DNA from: PCPOR2b sp965220385
Lineage (GTDB): Bacteria > Poribacteria > WGA-4E > PCPOR2b
Reading direction: 5' to 3'
Assembly: GCA_965220385.1 (NCBI GenBank)
Contig: OZ244825.1
Location: 1-64,000 of the forward strand
DNA: 64,000 nt
Shown here: piece after piece, positions 16,866 through 26,287 of the stretch
Layout of the letters: each line of letters begins with the position of its first letter
Numbering within the stretch: position 1 is the first letter of the stretch
Made by a program: the position numbers and the translations under genes
Notes under the pieces: model-generated
The model's database searches: none
What the model was told of the DNA's origin: nothing
Seen by the model: the letters and a program-made list of their open reading frames with translations, nothing else

Positions 16866-18143
16866 CTATTTCTTCGTGCGTTGTCTACCCTCGATAGCGA
16901 GGAGAAATGCCTTCCCATCTTCCGACATCTCCGCCTCTTCGGGCGGCTCACCTTCAGCTTGTTTCTTTAGTGCGGGGTAAGCGGTGACGGTAGGGATTTC
17001 GTCAAGCTTTGTGAGTGATGAGATACGAGACTCGACAGCCTTGATGATGGGGGCGATTCTTTCAAGTTTCTGTTTCCTGTGTAACTCGTCACGCTCTTTG
17101 AATTCGGGCATGACACGTGATGCGAGCAGTTCAAGAGCTTCGCAGATATGTTCGTGCCGATTACGACCTGCCTGCTGAATGAAAACTACCTGATCGACAC
17201 CCATCGCCTCGTATTTTAGCAGATGCTCGCGGAGTTGATCCGGCGTACCGATACCGCCTCTCGCCTCACGGGGTGGTTCTGGAGTCTCCCTAAACGACTT
17301 CCAAACGTCTGTATGACCGGGGACATGGGACCCTCCGACATAATAGTGTGAGAGCCCGTGCGTGAAAAACCGTAACCCATCAAGTCCCCGTTCGATGGCG
17401 GTTTCTTCATCTTCATGGCAGGAGAAACCGCTTACCATTGCGACACTCAGATTCACCGCTTGACCGATCGGCTGGCACTCCTTCTCAGCGATTTCGTAAT
17501 ACTCCTCGACCCAAAACTTAGCATCGTCCGGATGGACGAACGTAAACGTTAAAGCGCCCATACCGTTCCGCGCTGCGTACCGCATGGTGTCCCGACTTGG
17601 ACAAGCGACCCAGATGGGTGGGTGTGGCTTCTGCACCGGTTTTGGTAGAACGTTGCGGGGCGGCATCGAAAAATACTTGCCATCAAAACCGGCGTAAGGT
17701 GTCTGCACCATCATCTTAGCGGCTTCGCGGGTGCACTCTTCCCACATATCACGCTTCTGTTCAGGCTCAACCCTGAAGCCACCGAGTTCTATATGCGAAG
17801 CAGATTCGCCGGTGCCCCACTCCACACGTCCATTTGAAACGAGATCGAGCGTCGCGATCCGTTCAGCGACACGGGCGGGATGATTATATGCGGGTGGCAT
17901 CAGCACAATGCCGTGACCGAGCCGAATCTGCTTGGTCCGCTGACTGCACGCAGCGAGGAACACTTCGGGGGCAGAGGAGTGGGAGTATTCCTCAAGGAAG
18001 TGGTGTTCAACCTCCCACACGTAGTCGTAACCGAGCCGATCTGCGAGTTCGACCTGATCGAGGGCGTCTTGAAACAGCTTCAGCTCGTCGCCATCGTTCC
18101 ATGGACGCGGAATTTGATGTTCGTAGAATATACCGAATTGCAC
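16866..18143 (-). CDS. Luciferase-like flavin-dependent monooxygenase (LLM class)
   Basis: A 425-residue protein beginning MQFGIFYEHQIPRPW, a typical N terminus of LLM-class proteins that use reduced FMN or F420 and O2. Conserved blocks include DYVWEVEHHFLEEYSHSSAP near residue 40, LGHGIVLMPPAYNHPARVAE near 70, NGRVEWGTGES near 100 and PVQKPHPPIWVA near 165. The start is GTG 18143, which has an AAGG site at suitable distance; the earlier TTG at 18152 overlaps that site. The family oxidises alkanes, aldehydes, sulfonates or heterocycles, and the substrate here is unknown. The next gene upstream, TAXI, ends about 26 bp away on the same strand. Confidence 0.88.
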   Translation of the reverse strand: MQFGIFYEHQIPRPWNDGDELKLFQDALDQVELADRLGYDYVWEVEHHFLEEYSHSSAPEVFLAACSQRTKQIRLGHGIVLMPPAYNHPARVAERIATLDLVSNGRVEWGTGESASHIELGGFRVEPEQKRDMWEECTREAAKMMVQTPYAGFDGKYFSMPPRNVLPKPVQKPHPPIWVACPSRDTMRYAARNGMGALTFTFVHPDDAKFWVEEYYEIAEKECQPIGQAVNLSVAMVSGFSCHEDEETAIERGLDGLRFFTHGLSHYYVGGSHVPGHTDVWKSFRETPEPPREARGGIGTPDQLREHLLKYEAMGVDQVVFIQQAGRNRHEHICEALELLASRVMPEFKERDELHRKQKLERIAPIIKAVESRISSLTKLDEIPTVTAYPALKKQAEGEPPEEAEMSEDGKAFLLAIEGRQRTKK

Positions 18144-18168
18144 AGCCCACAACCTTCGCTATAATAAT

Positions 18169-19194
18169 TTAGTTTTCTGGAGAGTTAGAAGGCGTTGAGC
18201 CTTCGTCGTGCCAGATCCCGATCTCTTTGTAGTAACGAATCGCGCCGGGATGGAACGGTGTCCCGGTATCTTTCACAATATTTTTGGGGTTGATTGCCCT
18301 GCCTGCCGGGTGTATCTTCACAACCTCAGCGCGCTGCTCGTAGAGGGTTTTGGTGAACTGGTAGACTGTATCCGCATCCAAGTTAGCAGCAGTGATCAGG
18401 TGCATGGCACCGACATTCATGCCGTGGAAGGGCTCATCTTGCCCCCGGTACGTTCCCGACGGGATAACAACGGCGTTAAAGAACGGGTAGTTTTCAAACA
18501 GACTCTGTTTCGCCGTGTCATCAAACGGAATAAAAAAGATGTTCTGGGACGCACTGGCTCGCGTAATCGATGCGGTCGGCACCGCTCCGCCCAAGAACGC
18601 AGCGACAGCGGAACCGTCAGCGAGCATATCAACAGCACCGGCTTGGGTGTTGTGGAGTGGCGTAAAATCCTCGTAACTCACACCGTGTGCACCCAGAATC
18701 GGCTCCAGAAAATACTCAAATCCCGCGCCTGCGGGACCCACTACCGCGCGCTTCCCCTTTAGATCTGAAAGCGTCTTTACCCCGGAGGATTGTGGGGTGA
18801 TAAAAAGGGCGACATTGGGAGCGAGGGTCATTACCGTCCGGATGGGTTGCTCCCCTTTCCACGCGCCTTCCCCGCGCACTGCGAAGTAAGAGATAGCGGC
18901 GTTAGCGAGGGCAAATTCCAACTCACCCTTGGCGAGACGCCGGATATTTTCCTGTGTCCCTTTGGTTGCTTCCGCGGAAACCTCCCACTTCATGTCTTTT
19001 GTGTGGCTGCTGACGACCTGTGCGATCGCACCACCGACTACGAAAAACGCTCCACCCGGCGGTGCTGTGCCCACACTGAGAAATTTGCGTTTTTGTGCGT
19101 TGGTGTTGGGTATGGCAAAGCTTAGTGAAACGATAAGCCCGATAATCACAAGGCAGATCAGGTTGATTCTTTTGCTTTTTTTTCTAAAGTTCAT
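18169..19194 (-). CDS. TAXI-family TRAP transporter solute-binding protein
   Basis: A 341-residue protein with an N-terminal signal peptide (hydrophobic core LICLVIIGLIVSLSFAIP). Mature motifs are SVGTAPPGGAFFVVGGAIAQ and 'ATKGTQENIRRLAKGELEFAL'. The loop TLSDLKGKRAVVGPAGAGFE and the TLYEQRAEV segment near the C terminus fit the TAXI (TRAP-associated extracytoplasmic immunogenic) family. It would bind a small solute, often a carboxylate or amino acid, in the periplasm for a DctM-like permease. No permease gene is in the window, so its partner is elsewhere or lost. AAAGGA precedes ATG 19194. It is probably cotranscribed with the LLM monooxygenase, which suggests they use the same compound (inference). 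Confidence 0.88.
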   Translation of the reverse strand: MNFRKKSKRINLICLVIIGLIVSLSFAIPNTNAQKRKFLSVGTAPPGGAFFVVGGAIAQVVSSHTKDMKWEVSAEATKGTQENIRRLAKGELEFALANAAISYFAVRGEGAWKGEQPIRTVMTLAPNVALFITPQSSGVKTLSDLKGKRAVVGPAGAGFEYFLEPILGAHGVSYEDFTPLHNTQAGAVDMLADGSAVAAFLGGAVPTASITRASASQNIFFIPFDDTAKQSLFENYPFFNAVVIPSGTYRGQDEPFHGMNVGAMHLITAANLDADTVYQFTKTLYEQRAEVVKIHPAGRAINPKNIVKDTGTPFHPGAIRYYKEIGIWHDEGSTPSNSPEN

Positions 19195-19289
19195 CTATCC
19201 ATTCCTTTGATAAAAGTAAATTAACCCACGTTGATAGGTTCTGTTGATATTTCAAAATTAAGTCAATTCTGACCCACTTGGACCTTGTT

Positions 19290-19718
19290 TCAGCGGTTCT
19301 CATCTGTCCACAAGCATCGGTCAGGTCCGTTGCACTGGTAAGGCACCATTTTTGATAAGCTGCCTACCCTGTACTCCGGGAATTCATGCCCTACCTCTAT
19401 AACATACCCTTCGTTTGTTAAAATAGGCAATTCTAATTTGGTGAGCGCGTCAAAAGGTTCGATTTCCAGCCACACATCAAGCTCACCTTCCACTGTCTTA
19501 TAAATGAAATCTGCGGAATGGCTTTCATGTTTCAGAATCATGATCGCACCGGATTGTTTAACTGTTCCGTTAGACGAGCGGACTTTCAAGCCCACGACAA
19601 GGTCGTCTGTTGGTAGGGGATCCGATTTTACCTTAAACCATAAACCGTGGGCAGATCCCTCCGCTGCCTCCTCGTTTGGACCGAGAATCTGGAATGTGAC
19701 AGTTGGGATCACACTCAT
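19290..19718 (-). CDS. Hypothetical small beta-rich protein
   Basis: A 142-residue protein without signal peptide or membrane segment. Sequence blocks such as TVTFQILGPNEEAAEGSAHG and LVVGLKVRSSNGTVKQSG look like alternating beta strands, as in immunoglobulin-like or Calx-beta-like modules, but no family is recognised. It lies 35 bp downstream of the LRR gene on the same strand and may be expressed with it. Its C terminus is rich in Cys (QCNGPDRCLW). Confidence 0.5.
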   Translation of the reverse strand: MSVIPTVTFQILGPNEEAAEGSAHGLWFKVKSDPLPTDDLVVGLKVRSSNGTVKQSGAIMILKHESHSADFIYKTVEGELDVWLEIEPFDALTKLELPILTNEGYVIEVGHEFPEYRVGSLSKMVPYQCNGPDRCLWTDENR

Positions 19719-19753
19719 AATTTATTTCTCCATTTCATAGTGGATTTTAACAA

Positions 19754-21943
19754 TTACTCAAAATGGACCGTAACCCCTCTGCTCTGGAGGATGGAAATGT
19801 GGGAGTTGATAGATTCAGCACTCAGGGGGTTGCCCCGGACATCAACTGAATCTCCATTTCCTAATCCCGTATTTGCGACGAGAGGTGAAATATCCTCAAT
19901 GTTATTGTTGTTAAGGTGCAGGACTAGTAAGTTGGTCAATCCCGACAATGCTGATAGGTTCGAGATGCGGTTGTCCTCAAGATACAGATGTGTCAGGTTA
20001 GTTGCATATTCAAGCCCTGTTAGCGTCCTTATCTTGGCGAAAGAGGCATGAAGTGTGGTCAACATCGCCATATCCGCTCGCTTGACGGTTTCTCCTGCCG
20101 CTGTGCCGAGCGTAGTCTTAATTTTAGCGCGGAGGTTGCGGTCGTAGATATCCACCGGTTTGTCAACCCGAACATCAACCCCCTTTCCCAAGAGGGTGGG
20201 GATATGCGTGTTAGTGGACTCGGCACTCAGGGGGTTTTCATCCACATCAACCGTATCTCTACGTCCCAATCCTGCATTTGAAACTAACGGTGAGAGATCC
20301 GATATGTTGTTGTCCCAAAGCCCTAGCAGGTTCAGGTTGGTCAAGCCAGACAATGCTGAAACGTCCGAGATGCTGTTGCCCTGAAGCTCTAGCCATGTCA
20401 GGTTGGTCAAGCCAGACAATGCTGAAACATCCGATAGGCTGTTATAGTGAAGAGTCAACCGTGTCAGGTTCGTCAACCCTGACAACGCTGATATGTCAGA
20501 TATGTTATTCTTCCCAAGCTCTAGTTCTGTCAGGTTAGTCAATCCCAACACTGGTGAAATATCCGAGATGCTGTTTTTCCTAAGCACCAGTTCTGTCAGG
20601 TTAGTCAATCCCGATACCGCTGAAATATCCGAAATGCTGTTGTCGCCAACCCACAGTTTTGTCAAGTTGGTCAAGCCTGAGACCGCTGATATGTCAGAGA
20701 TGCTGTTGTTGTGAAGCCACAGGTGTGTCAGATTGGTCAATCCCGACAGCACTGATATGTCAGAGATGCCGGTATCGCGAAGTGACAGTCGTGTCAGATT
20801 GGTCAACTTCGGCAACACTGATAGGTCTGATAGGTTGTTGCGGGAAAGTATCAACCGTGTTAGGTTGGTCAGCCCCGCCAGCGCTGAGAGATCTGATACT
20901 GAGTTACCTGAAAGATTCAATTCTGTCAGGTTAGTCAACTCCGACAACGCTGATAGGTCTGATAGGTTGTTGCGGGAAAGTATCAACCGTGTCAGGTTGA
21001 TTGCCGCTTTAAGCCCTGTCAAATCGCTAATGTCAGCTCTATCGGCATTAAGCGTGGTCAAACTCTCCATATCCGCGGCCGTGATGGGAGCAATGGAGGT
21101 TCTGCCCAGCTCCCTCTCAATCGCAGTGCGGAGGTTGGGATCGGGAATGTCAACTGAGTTGTCGGATTCAATCGTAATAGGGGACTCTAAGCTTTTGCCC
21201 TCAATGGTTTCGCGCTGCCGGGTGCCAGACAATTCATCGCCAGCCTCTCCTTTTTCAAGTATCCGATTAGCTGTTTCTTCAAGTCGTTTCAACAGTTCCA
21301 CAGAGAGGCTAGGGCGAGCCTCTTCCTGTGTAAGGGAAACCGCCGTCGCCACATCTGCCTCTATTTCCATTATTGCGTCATAATCCTTGATAGACGCCTT
21401 AGCGACCTTAACAACTAAATCTATCGGGAGTTCGACAGACCGCCTAACTTTTCTCTCCCTCATTTCGTTATAATAATCACTATAACGATTTGCTTTATAT
21501 GTGTAAGGGATATAGACCTTATTATCCCTTACTATTATTTTACCACCAGGTCGAAGGATGCGATAGCTGCCATGAGATTTCCCCATAAAGAGCAAGAGCC
21601 GCTCACCTAGTTTAAATTCGAGGTGACCCGGTATGTGCCAGTTTATGCGCTTGCCTTTGTGTTTTTTTATGCCAGCGTTCCCCCGAACCGTAAATCTCAG
21701 AAGGCGGTCCCCGACAGTTGGATCGCCTTTTATCACAGACTCCACGTTTAGGGTGATGGACGTTGAGTATTCTTGCGGTATCAACCTCATGCCCGTGACT
21801 TTACCGAAAACAACCAGATCGGTGTGCTTCACCAGATTTGCTATATTGTAGTCCCATGGTGGAGCTGCAAGGGTAAGTGCATCTGATGTGCAGGGGGAGA
21901 ACAGGAACAAAATCAGCAGCGTGAGTGTTGCAAAAACTTTCAT
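19754..21943 (-). CDS. Secreted leucine-rich-repeat (internalin-type) protein
   Basis: A 729-residue protein starting at ATG 21943, with GGGAGGT upstream; a longer frame to 22117 lacks support. The parts are a signal peptide (about 1-22), an N-terminal beta-rich domain of about 170 residues with LVVFGKVTGM and a Gly/Lys-rich stretch, a linker, then two LRR blocks. Each block is opened by an internalin-like cap (VDIPDPNLRTAIERELG and VDIYDRNLRAKIKTTLG). The repeat is 22 residues, 'LTNLTxLxLxxNxISDxSAxSG', of the bacterial SDS22/internalin class. It lacks the glycosidase barrel and dockerin of the array at 37-45 kb. Such proteins bind other proteins or glycans at the surface; the ligand is unknown. 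Confidence 0.85.
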   Translation of the reverse strand: MKVFATLTLLILFLFSPCTSDALTLAAPPWDYNIANLVKHTDLVVFGKVTGMRLIPQEYSTSITLNVESVIKGDPTVGDRLLRFTVRGNAGIKKHKGKRINWHIPGHLEFKLGERLLLFMGKSHGSYRILRPGGKIIVRDNKVYIPYTYKANRYSDYYNEMRERKVRRSVELPIDLVVKVAKASIKDYDAIMEIEADVATAVSLTQEEARPSLSVELLKRLEETANRILEKGEAGDELSGTRQRETIEGKSLESPITIESDNSVDIPDPNLRTAIERELGRTSIAPITAADMESLTTLNADRADISDLTGLKAAINLTRLILSRNNLSDLSALSELTNLTELNLSGNSVSDLSALAGLTNLTRLILSRNNLSDLSVLPKLTNLTRLSLRDTGISDISVLSGLTNLTHLWLHNNSISDISAVSGLTNLTKLWVGDNSISDISAVSGLTNLTELVLRKNSISDISPVLGLTNLTELELGKNNISDISALSGLTNLTRLTLHYNSLSDVSALSGLTNLTWLELQGNSISDVSALSGLTNLNLLGLWDNNISDLSPLVSNAGLGRRDTVDVDENPLSAESTNTHIPTLLGKGVDVRVDKPVDIYDRNLRAKIKTTLGTAAGETVKRADMAMLTTLHASFAKIRTLTGLEYATNLTHLYLEDNRISNLSALSGLTNLLVLHLNNNNIEDISPLVANTGLGNGDSVDVRGNPLSAESINSHISILQSRGVTVHFE
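20281..21005. repeat. 66-bp tandem LRR DNA repeats
   Basis: The LRR-coding stretch carries about ten DNA-level tandem units of 66 bp with shared segments such as TCAGGTTAGTCAA and GATATGTCAGAGATG. They differ by scattered substitutions rather than indels. This explains the many shadow frames on the other strand and is a likely site for slippage or recombination that alters repeat number. Confidence 0.8.
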
Positions 21944-22164
21944 TTTTGACCTCCCGTCAATGTAATCCAAGAGATGGATACAGCTCGATGCCTCTATCTT
22001 CACCCAACACAACCTTTGACCAACTCGGTTGAGTCCTTTCCCAACTGCTTGGCGACAGTCCTTCAGCAGGATGGCGACCGCTTTTGTTTTTTCTAACGGA
22101 ATATTGTTGGGTTTCACAGTATCCTGTTCAACCCAACCTACGTGCTGCCAAATGTTAATATGCC

Positions 22165-23241
22165 CTAACCGACCCGATACCGTTCAACCGCATCCATATC
22201 AAGCCCCACACCCAGCCCCGGTCTCTCTGGAACCTTCGCCTGTCCATCCCGAATATCCAGTGGTTCAGCGAGGAGTGAATGCTCTAGTAGTATATAAAGC
22301 GAAACATGACTCAACGACGCATTCGGCAGCGCGGCGGCGAGATGCACCATAAAGACCGCGGAGACACCTGTAAATCCCATCTGAAGCCAGAACGGCATGT
22401 TCGCAGCGGAGGCGATATTAGCACATCGGAGAATACCAGCGCGCCAGCCACCCACCACGTAATAGTCATAGGCAGGCGAAGGGAGTGAAATCGTTGGAGC
22501 CGGTGAACCAAAATGGATTGCCAGCGGGAGATCGAGTTCTTTCTTGATCCGCAGATACCCCTCAACATCGTCCTGAACGATTGGTGATTCCAAGCATTTG
22601 ACGTGGGGATACGCTTTCAACCGCCGACCGAAGTCGATGGTGCGTTCCACCGTTCCAAAGGTGGTGTTAGCGTCAATCGTGAGCTCATAATTCTCTGGTG
22701 CGACCTCCGCGATGGCTTGGACCTGTTCCACTACGTCCGTATGGGCGCGGCGCTTGAACTTATGCACACAGAAACCGCCTTCTAAAGCGATTTTTACCTC
22801 CTCCTGTAACGCCTCCGGTGGGAAACATTGCGACCAATATGCGATCGGCGCAGTTGGCTGAGAAGGACCAAACATCCGTGCCATCGGAAGACCGACCGTC
22901 TGCCCCATCAGGTCGTAAAAAGCGATCTGAAGAGGTCCCGCGCTATCGTCCATGATAAACTCAAAGGGACTTCTCCCTATATATGTCTGGATCTTCTCTT
23001 CGGCGATACCCGCACCTTCGCCGATTCCCACGAGCCCCTCGTCCGTATGCACACGGTAAATTGACGTTTCCACGGTAGGCGGTGACGATTCACGCCACTG
23101 TCTTTCATGCTCACTTCTGTTTGCGTTCAACTCATCATCTGTGGCGCGGTTCCCAAAATTCCAACCTTTCTGAAGGTGATCTCGGACACGCTCCATATAG
23201 GGGATTTCCACGGGGATCTGCTCAATTTGGGTAATTTTCAC
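22165..23241 (-). CDS. Enolase-superfamily enzyme with altered metal site
   Basis: A 358-residue mandelate-racemase/muconate-lactonizing-type protein. Start is GTG 23241 (MKITQIEQIPV), with GAAAGGAAA 7 nt upstream. The N-terminal capping domain is followed by the barrel: HKFKRR in place of the usual KxK, IDANTTF (first metal Asp) and ESPIVQDD (second metal Glu). At the third metal position, where most members have D/GES or GET, it reads IHFGSP. The same HFGSP occurs in the paralogue at 50.8-52.1 kb. The C-terminal PGLGVGLDMD tail is typical. Substrate unknown. It ends a short run with the enzyme at 23.3-24.4 kb. Confidence 0.8.
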   Translation of the reverse strand: MKITQIEQIPVEIPYMERVRDHLQKGWNFGNRATDDELNANRSEHERQWRESSPPTVETSIYRVHTDEGLVGIGEGAGIAEEKIQTYIGRSPFEFIMDDSAGPLQIAFYDLMGQTVGLPMARMFGPSQPTAPIAYWSQCFPPEALQEEVKIALEGGFCVHKFKRRAHTDVVEQVQAIAEVAPENYELTIDANTTFGTVERTIDFGRRLKAYPHVKCLESPIVQDDVEGYLRIKKELDLPLAIHFGSPAPTISLPSPAYDYYVVGGWRAGILRCANIASAANMPFWLQMGFTGVSAVFMVHLAAALPNASLSHVSLYILLEHSLLAEPLDIRDGQAKVPERPGLGVGLDMDAVERYRVG

Positions 23242-23291
23242 AGTCTTTCCTTTCACTCTTTTCGTTTTTACAAACCGTTGTGGCTGTTACA

Positions 23292-24413
23292 TTATGCGCT
23301 TTTATCCCGCCAGTGCGCTAACTGATCTTCATCCAACTCGACACCCAATCCAGGACCTTCAGGGACGCGAGCAACTTCAGGTCCAAGAGTGAGCGAGGTC
23401 TGCAGCAGATCTGCTTCATGATAAAGCGGACCGATGAGGTCTGCGGGATAGGTTTCGCTGTCGATGGTGGACAAGGCAGCTGCGACGTGCGCCATTGCAG
23501 CACTCCCAACCCCCAACTCTAGGTTGCTGCCGATGCTTCCAACTGCGCCAGCAGCTTTTGCGACATGCATGATTTCAAGGGTAGCGCTCAGTCCGCCGTG
23601 CTTGCCGGGATACACGCTGAAGATATCAGCGGCGCGTGCATTGGCTAACAGCCACGCATCCGCAAGTGTGAAGACGCTCTCGTCCGCCATGATTGGAATA
23701 TGCGTCACTTCCCTGAGTTGTGCGAGCGATGTCGGATCATCGGGAGAGATGGGCTGCTCCGCGAAGAGTATATCGTAGGGTTCAAGTTTGGGGAGCATAC
23801 GACGCGCGGTATCCAAGCTCCAGCCACAATTGACATCAATCCCAATCGGGATCGTCGGACCGGCGACCTCCCGCACCGCTTTAACGCGCTGCAGATCCAT
23901 TTCTGGATCAAGCCCGACCTTGACCTTCAGACAACGTACCCCCCAATCGAGGAATCGTTCCGCCAAACTGACCGCTTGGGGCACATCGAACGCACCGACC
24001 ACCATCTTGATCGGGATTTTGTCGCGGACTTTCCCACCAAGCAGCTGATAAACAGGGACCCCTGCGGCTTTTCCTGCCAGATCCCACAGCGCCATCTCTA
24101 CGGCTGCCTTTGTGAACGGGTTGAGTTTAATCTCTTTATCCATGACGGCTCGCAGCGAATTGATCTGGGTGGGGTCTGCGCCAACGAGTGCAGGGGCAAT
24201 CAGCTCCTCAATAGCAGCGACACAACCGCGACTGGTTTCACCGCTCCAACGAGGGGCGACCGTTGCTTCGCCCAGACCGACTAAGTCCGTATCGGTGTGG
24301 ATGCGGACGATGACGTAAGGCGAGTCGATATGTTCCCCGTGAGCGGTCTTCGTTGTCAATCCCGCCTTCAGGGGAACTCGGACGGGGATCGGTTCAATCT
24401 GTGTAATTCTCAT
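23292..24413 (-). CDS. Enolase-superfamily enzyme, muconate-cycloisomerase/dipeptide-epimerase-like
   Basis: A 373-residue protein with a full muconate-lactonizing-type active site: KVKV near residue 165 (the KxK general base), DVN near 193, EQP near 220, DES near 245, and a second Lys in SVYPGKHGG near 270. The tail ends in PGLGVELDEDQL. Two lysines on opposite faces fit racemases, epimerases or cycloisomerases acting on acidic substrates. ATG 24413 has GAGG upstream. It is followed by the HFGSP-type paralogue on the same strand, 50 bp downstream, so both may act on related sugar or amino-acid derivatives. Confidence 0.85.
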   Translation of the reverse strand: MRITQIEPIPVRVPLKAGLTTKTAHGEHIDSPYVIVRIHTDTDLVGLGEATVAPRWSGETSRGCVAAIEELIAPALVGADPTQINSLRAVMDKEIKLNPFTKAAVEMALWDLAGKAAGVPVYQLLGGKVRDKIPIKMVVGAFDVPQAVSLAERFLDWGVRCLKVKVGLDPEMDLQRVKAVREVAGPTIPIGIDVNCGWSLDTARRMLPKLEPYDILFAEQPISPDDPTSLAQLREVTHIPIMADESVFTLADAWLLANARAADIFSVYPGKHGGLSATLEIMHVAKAAGAVGSIGSNLELGVGSAAMAHVAAALSTIDSETYPADLIGPLYHEADLLQTSLTLGPEVARVPEGPGLGVELDEDQLAHWRDKSA

Positions 24414-24600
24414 GGGGAGCCTCTGTTTACGTAGGAGCGTAGTTGGCCAAATACGTGGTGTGTAGATCGGTAGGCGTGTGCTGCAACAAGGTGCACAGCG
24501 AAATTATGTCCTGTCGGGAATCAATCGAGCCGAATGAATTGTCTACATTCAAGTTGAGCCATTCACCTGGGCCCCTCTGCTTTCCACGATAACCTTTCGG

Positions 24601-24912
24601 CTATTGTTCCTTATCCTTATCCATGTAATGAGTAAGGAGAATCTCATATAGTTTGTCGACCTTCTTATCAACCCCATCTATTTGAGTTGAGAGATTTGTT
24701 TCGACTCTATCCACCTTCTTATCAACTCCATCTATTCGAGTTGAGAGATTTGTTTCAACTCTATCCACCTTCTTATCAACTTCGCCTATTCTCTTGTCAA
24801 CCCCGTCTATTCTCTTATCAAGGGGTTCTTTAACAAACTTGATCATCAGCAAAAATAGGGTTATTACTGAAACAGCGATCCCTATGACTGTAAGGATTAT
24901 TGGTGTTACCAT
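24601..24912 (-). CDS. Small membrane-anchored coiled-coil protein
   Basis: A 103-residue protein starting at ATG 24912 behind a perfect GGAGGT; an earlier ATG at 24924 would overlap that site. One N-terminal membrane helix (IILTVIGIAVSVITLFLLMI) is followed by a charged heptad region built from tandem units such as GVDKKVDRVETNLST, predicted to form a coiled coil, then a short tail. No known family is recognised. It resembles small hemolysin-XhlA-like or DUF-type anchored coiled coils only in outline. Confidence 0.65.
   Translation of the reverse strand: MVTPIILTVIGIAVSVITLFLLMIKFVKEPLDKRIDGVDKRIGEVDKKVDRVETNLSTRIDGVDKKVDRVETNLSTQIDGVDKKVDKLYEILLTHYMDKDKEQ
24661..24780. repeat. 54-bp tandem repeats inside the coiled-coil gene
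   Basis: Two nearly identical 54-bp units begin at about 24661 and 24715 (starting CTTCTTATCAAC). A shorter diverged unit follows from about 24769. The unit encodes 18 residues, so expansion or contraction keeps the reading frame and changes the coiled-coil length. Confidence 0.75.
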
Positions 24913-25073
24913 TGTAACCTCCAATTAGATCAGGATTTGAGCGTAGATTATATCACAAACCTTGATATAACCACAGACATACTTTGAAGATTCAAAATTC
25001 ATGAGACGACATCACAGTTGAAGTGCAACTTATAGGAATGGATTGCTATAGATGGCTGTGAACTATCATTGTC

Positions 25074-25964
25074 TCACAGGACGTTGAGTTGCCCCCAATT
25101 CTCATAGATAATGCCGTGGATTGCCTCTTCGGGAAACTTTGGGAAGTTAGTCCCCTCGACGATATCGTTCACCTTATACTGCCCAGCGATTACCTGCTCT
25201 GGTGTAGCGGAGGGGAAATCGGAACCGAAAATCAGTTTATGCTCTACACCGTACTCAAGCGCTGCCATGAACGCTTGATAGTGCCGCAACGGACGGTAGT
25301 GGAGTGCAGATATGTCTGCGTACAGGTTGGGATGTTTGCGGATCAGCACCACGCAATCGGTCTCCCACGGATGCCCCATGTGCGCAATAATCATACGAAG
25401 ATCCGGGCACGCGACTGCGATATCTTCCAAGAAAATTGGGTTGGAGTATTTCAGCGGTCCGGGGCGAACAAACGAGGTGCCCTGATGCCAAATCGTCGGG
25501 ATATCCAACGCTTCGGCTTTTTTGAAAAGCGGCAGATGTTTCGGATCCTGCGGGTCAAAGTTCTGGTAGATAGGTGCGACCTTCAGGCCGCGAAGCCCAA
25601 GTGTCTCGACGTTATAGACAAGCTGGTCCACACAGTCCGCATCGTTTGGATCGACCGAACACCAACCGATAAAACGATCTGAATGCTGGTTGACAAAGTC
25701 TGCGACCATTTCCTGTGGGATATCGATGCCGCAGAAGGGTGCTTTCAACCCGAACACAACAACCTTATCGCAATCCTTGGTTGCTTCGAGTAAGGTTTCA
25801 GGCGTGGAATCGAAGGCATTCTTCTCCTCTTCCTCCTCACCGGCGAAATAGACGTCCGGCGTAATCCGCATCTTCGCCTTCTTGGCGGCAAGCGCGAATT
25901 CGACAAATTCGTCGGAATAGTGATCGGGATACCAACCCAGATTCGTGTGAATGTCAACAAGCAT
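25074..25964 (-). CDS. Amidohydrolase family 2 (TIM-barrel) protein
   Basis: A 296-residue protein beginning MLVDIHTNLGWYPDH. The HxT motif replaces the usual first HxH metal motif. Later blocks are GLKVAPIYQNFDP near 130, the His of TIWHQGTS near 158, IIAHMGHPWETD near 195, and the terminal GSDFP Asp near 250. The architecture matches amidohydrolase-2 (ACMSD/PMI-like) enzymes that hydrolyse or decarboxylate lactones and aromatic acids. GGAG lies upstream of ATG 25964. It is separated from the neighbouring sugar-acid dehydratase gene by 320 bp on the same strand. Confidence 0.85.
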   Translation of the reverse strand: MLVDIHTNLGWYPDHYSDEFVEFALAAKKAKMRITPDVYFAGEEEEEKNAFDSTPETLLEATKDCDKVVVFGLKAPFCGIDIPQEMVADFVNQHSDRFIGWCSVDPNDADCVDQLVYNVETLGLRGLKVAPIYQNFDPQDPKHLPLFKKAEALDIPTIWHQGTSFVRPGPLKYSNPIFLEDIAVACPDLRMIIAHMGHPWETDCVVLIRKHPNLYADISALHYRPLRHYQAFMAALEYGVEHKLIFGSDFPSATPEQVIAGQYKVNDIVEGTNFPKFPEEAIHGIIYENWGQLNVL

Positions 25965-26287
25965 TAACAATAACTCCTTCTATTTGGGATTTTTTTCAGC
26001 CTATTTTGCATAAAACGACAATCAGTTGAATTGAAGGGTTATGCTATCACACCGCTATGAGGAAGTCAATTCGCAAAGTCGGGATTTAGGGCTATTCAGT
26101 TTTAGGTCTATTACCCATTTTGTTTGAAAAGTCGGAGCCAGGCTCCTAGAGCGAAGTGTCGGGATTCGGAGATCCCTCCTACAGAAAAACTAAATGACCC
26201 TAGTCGGGATTCACTCCCCCTACTGCGCTGACAGAATGGACAATCAACCGAACTAACCTACCCCGCTCACTCCGACGCCAAGCGTTC
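25965..26287. other. Intergenic region, no gene seen
   Basis: The 323 bases between the amidohydrolase and the dehydratase gene hold no supported frame. They contain several GTCGGGATT-like strings (near 26076, 26157 and 26203) that look like remnants of a dispersed palindromic repeat. No clear promoter or terminator is evident. Confidence 0.5.

Noticed and set aside
20281..21005. Regular DNA repeats suggesting a CRISPR array
   Set aside because: The units are 66 bp, coding and in frame (22-residue LRR), with no unique spacers and no cas genes.
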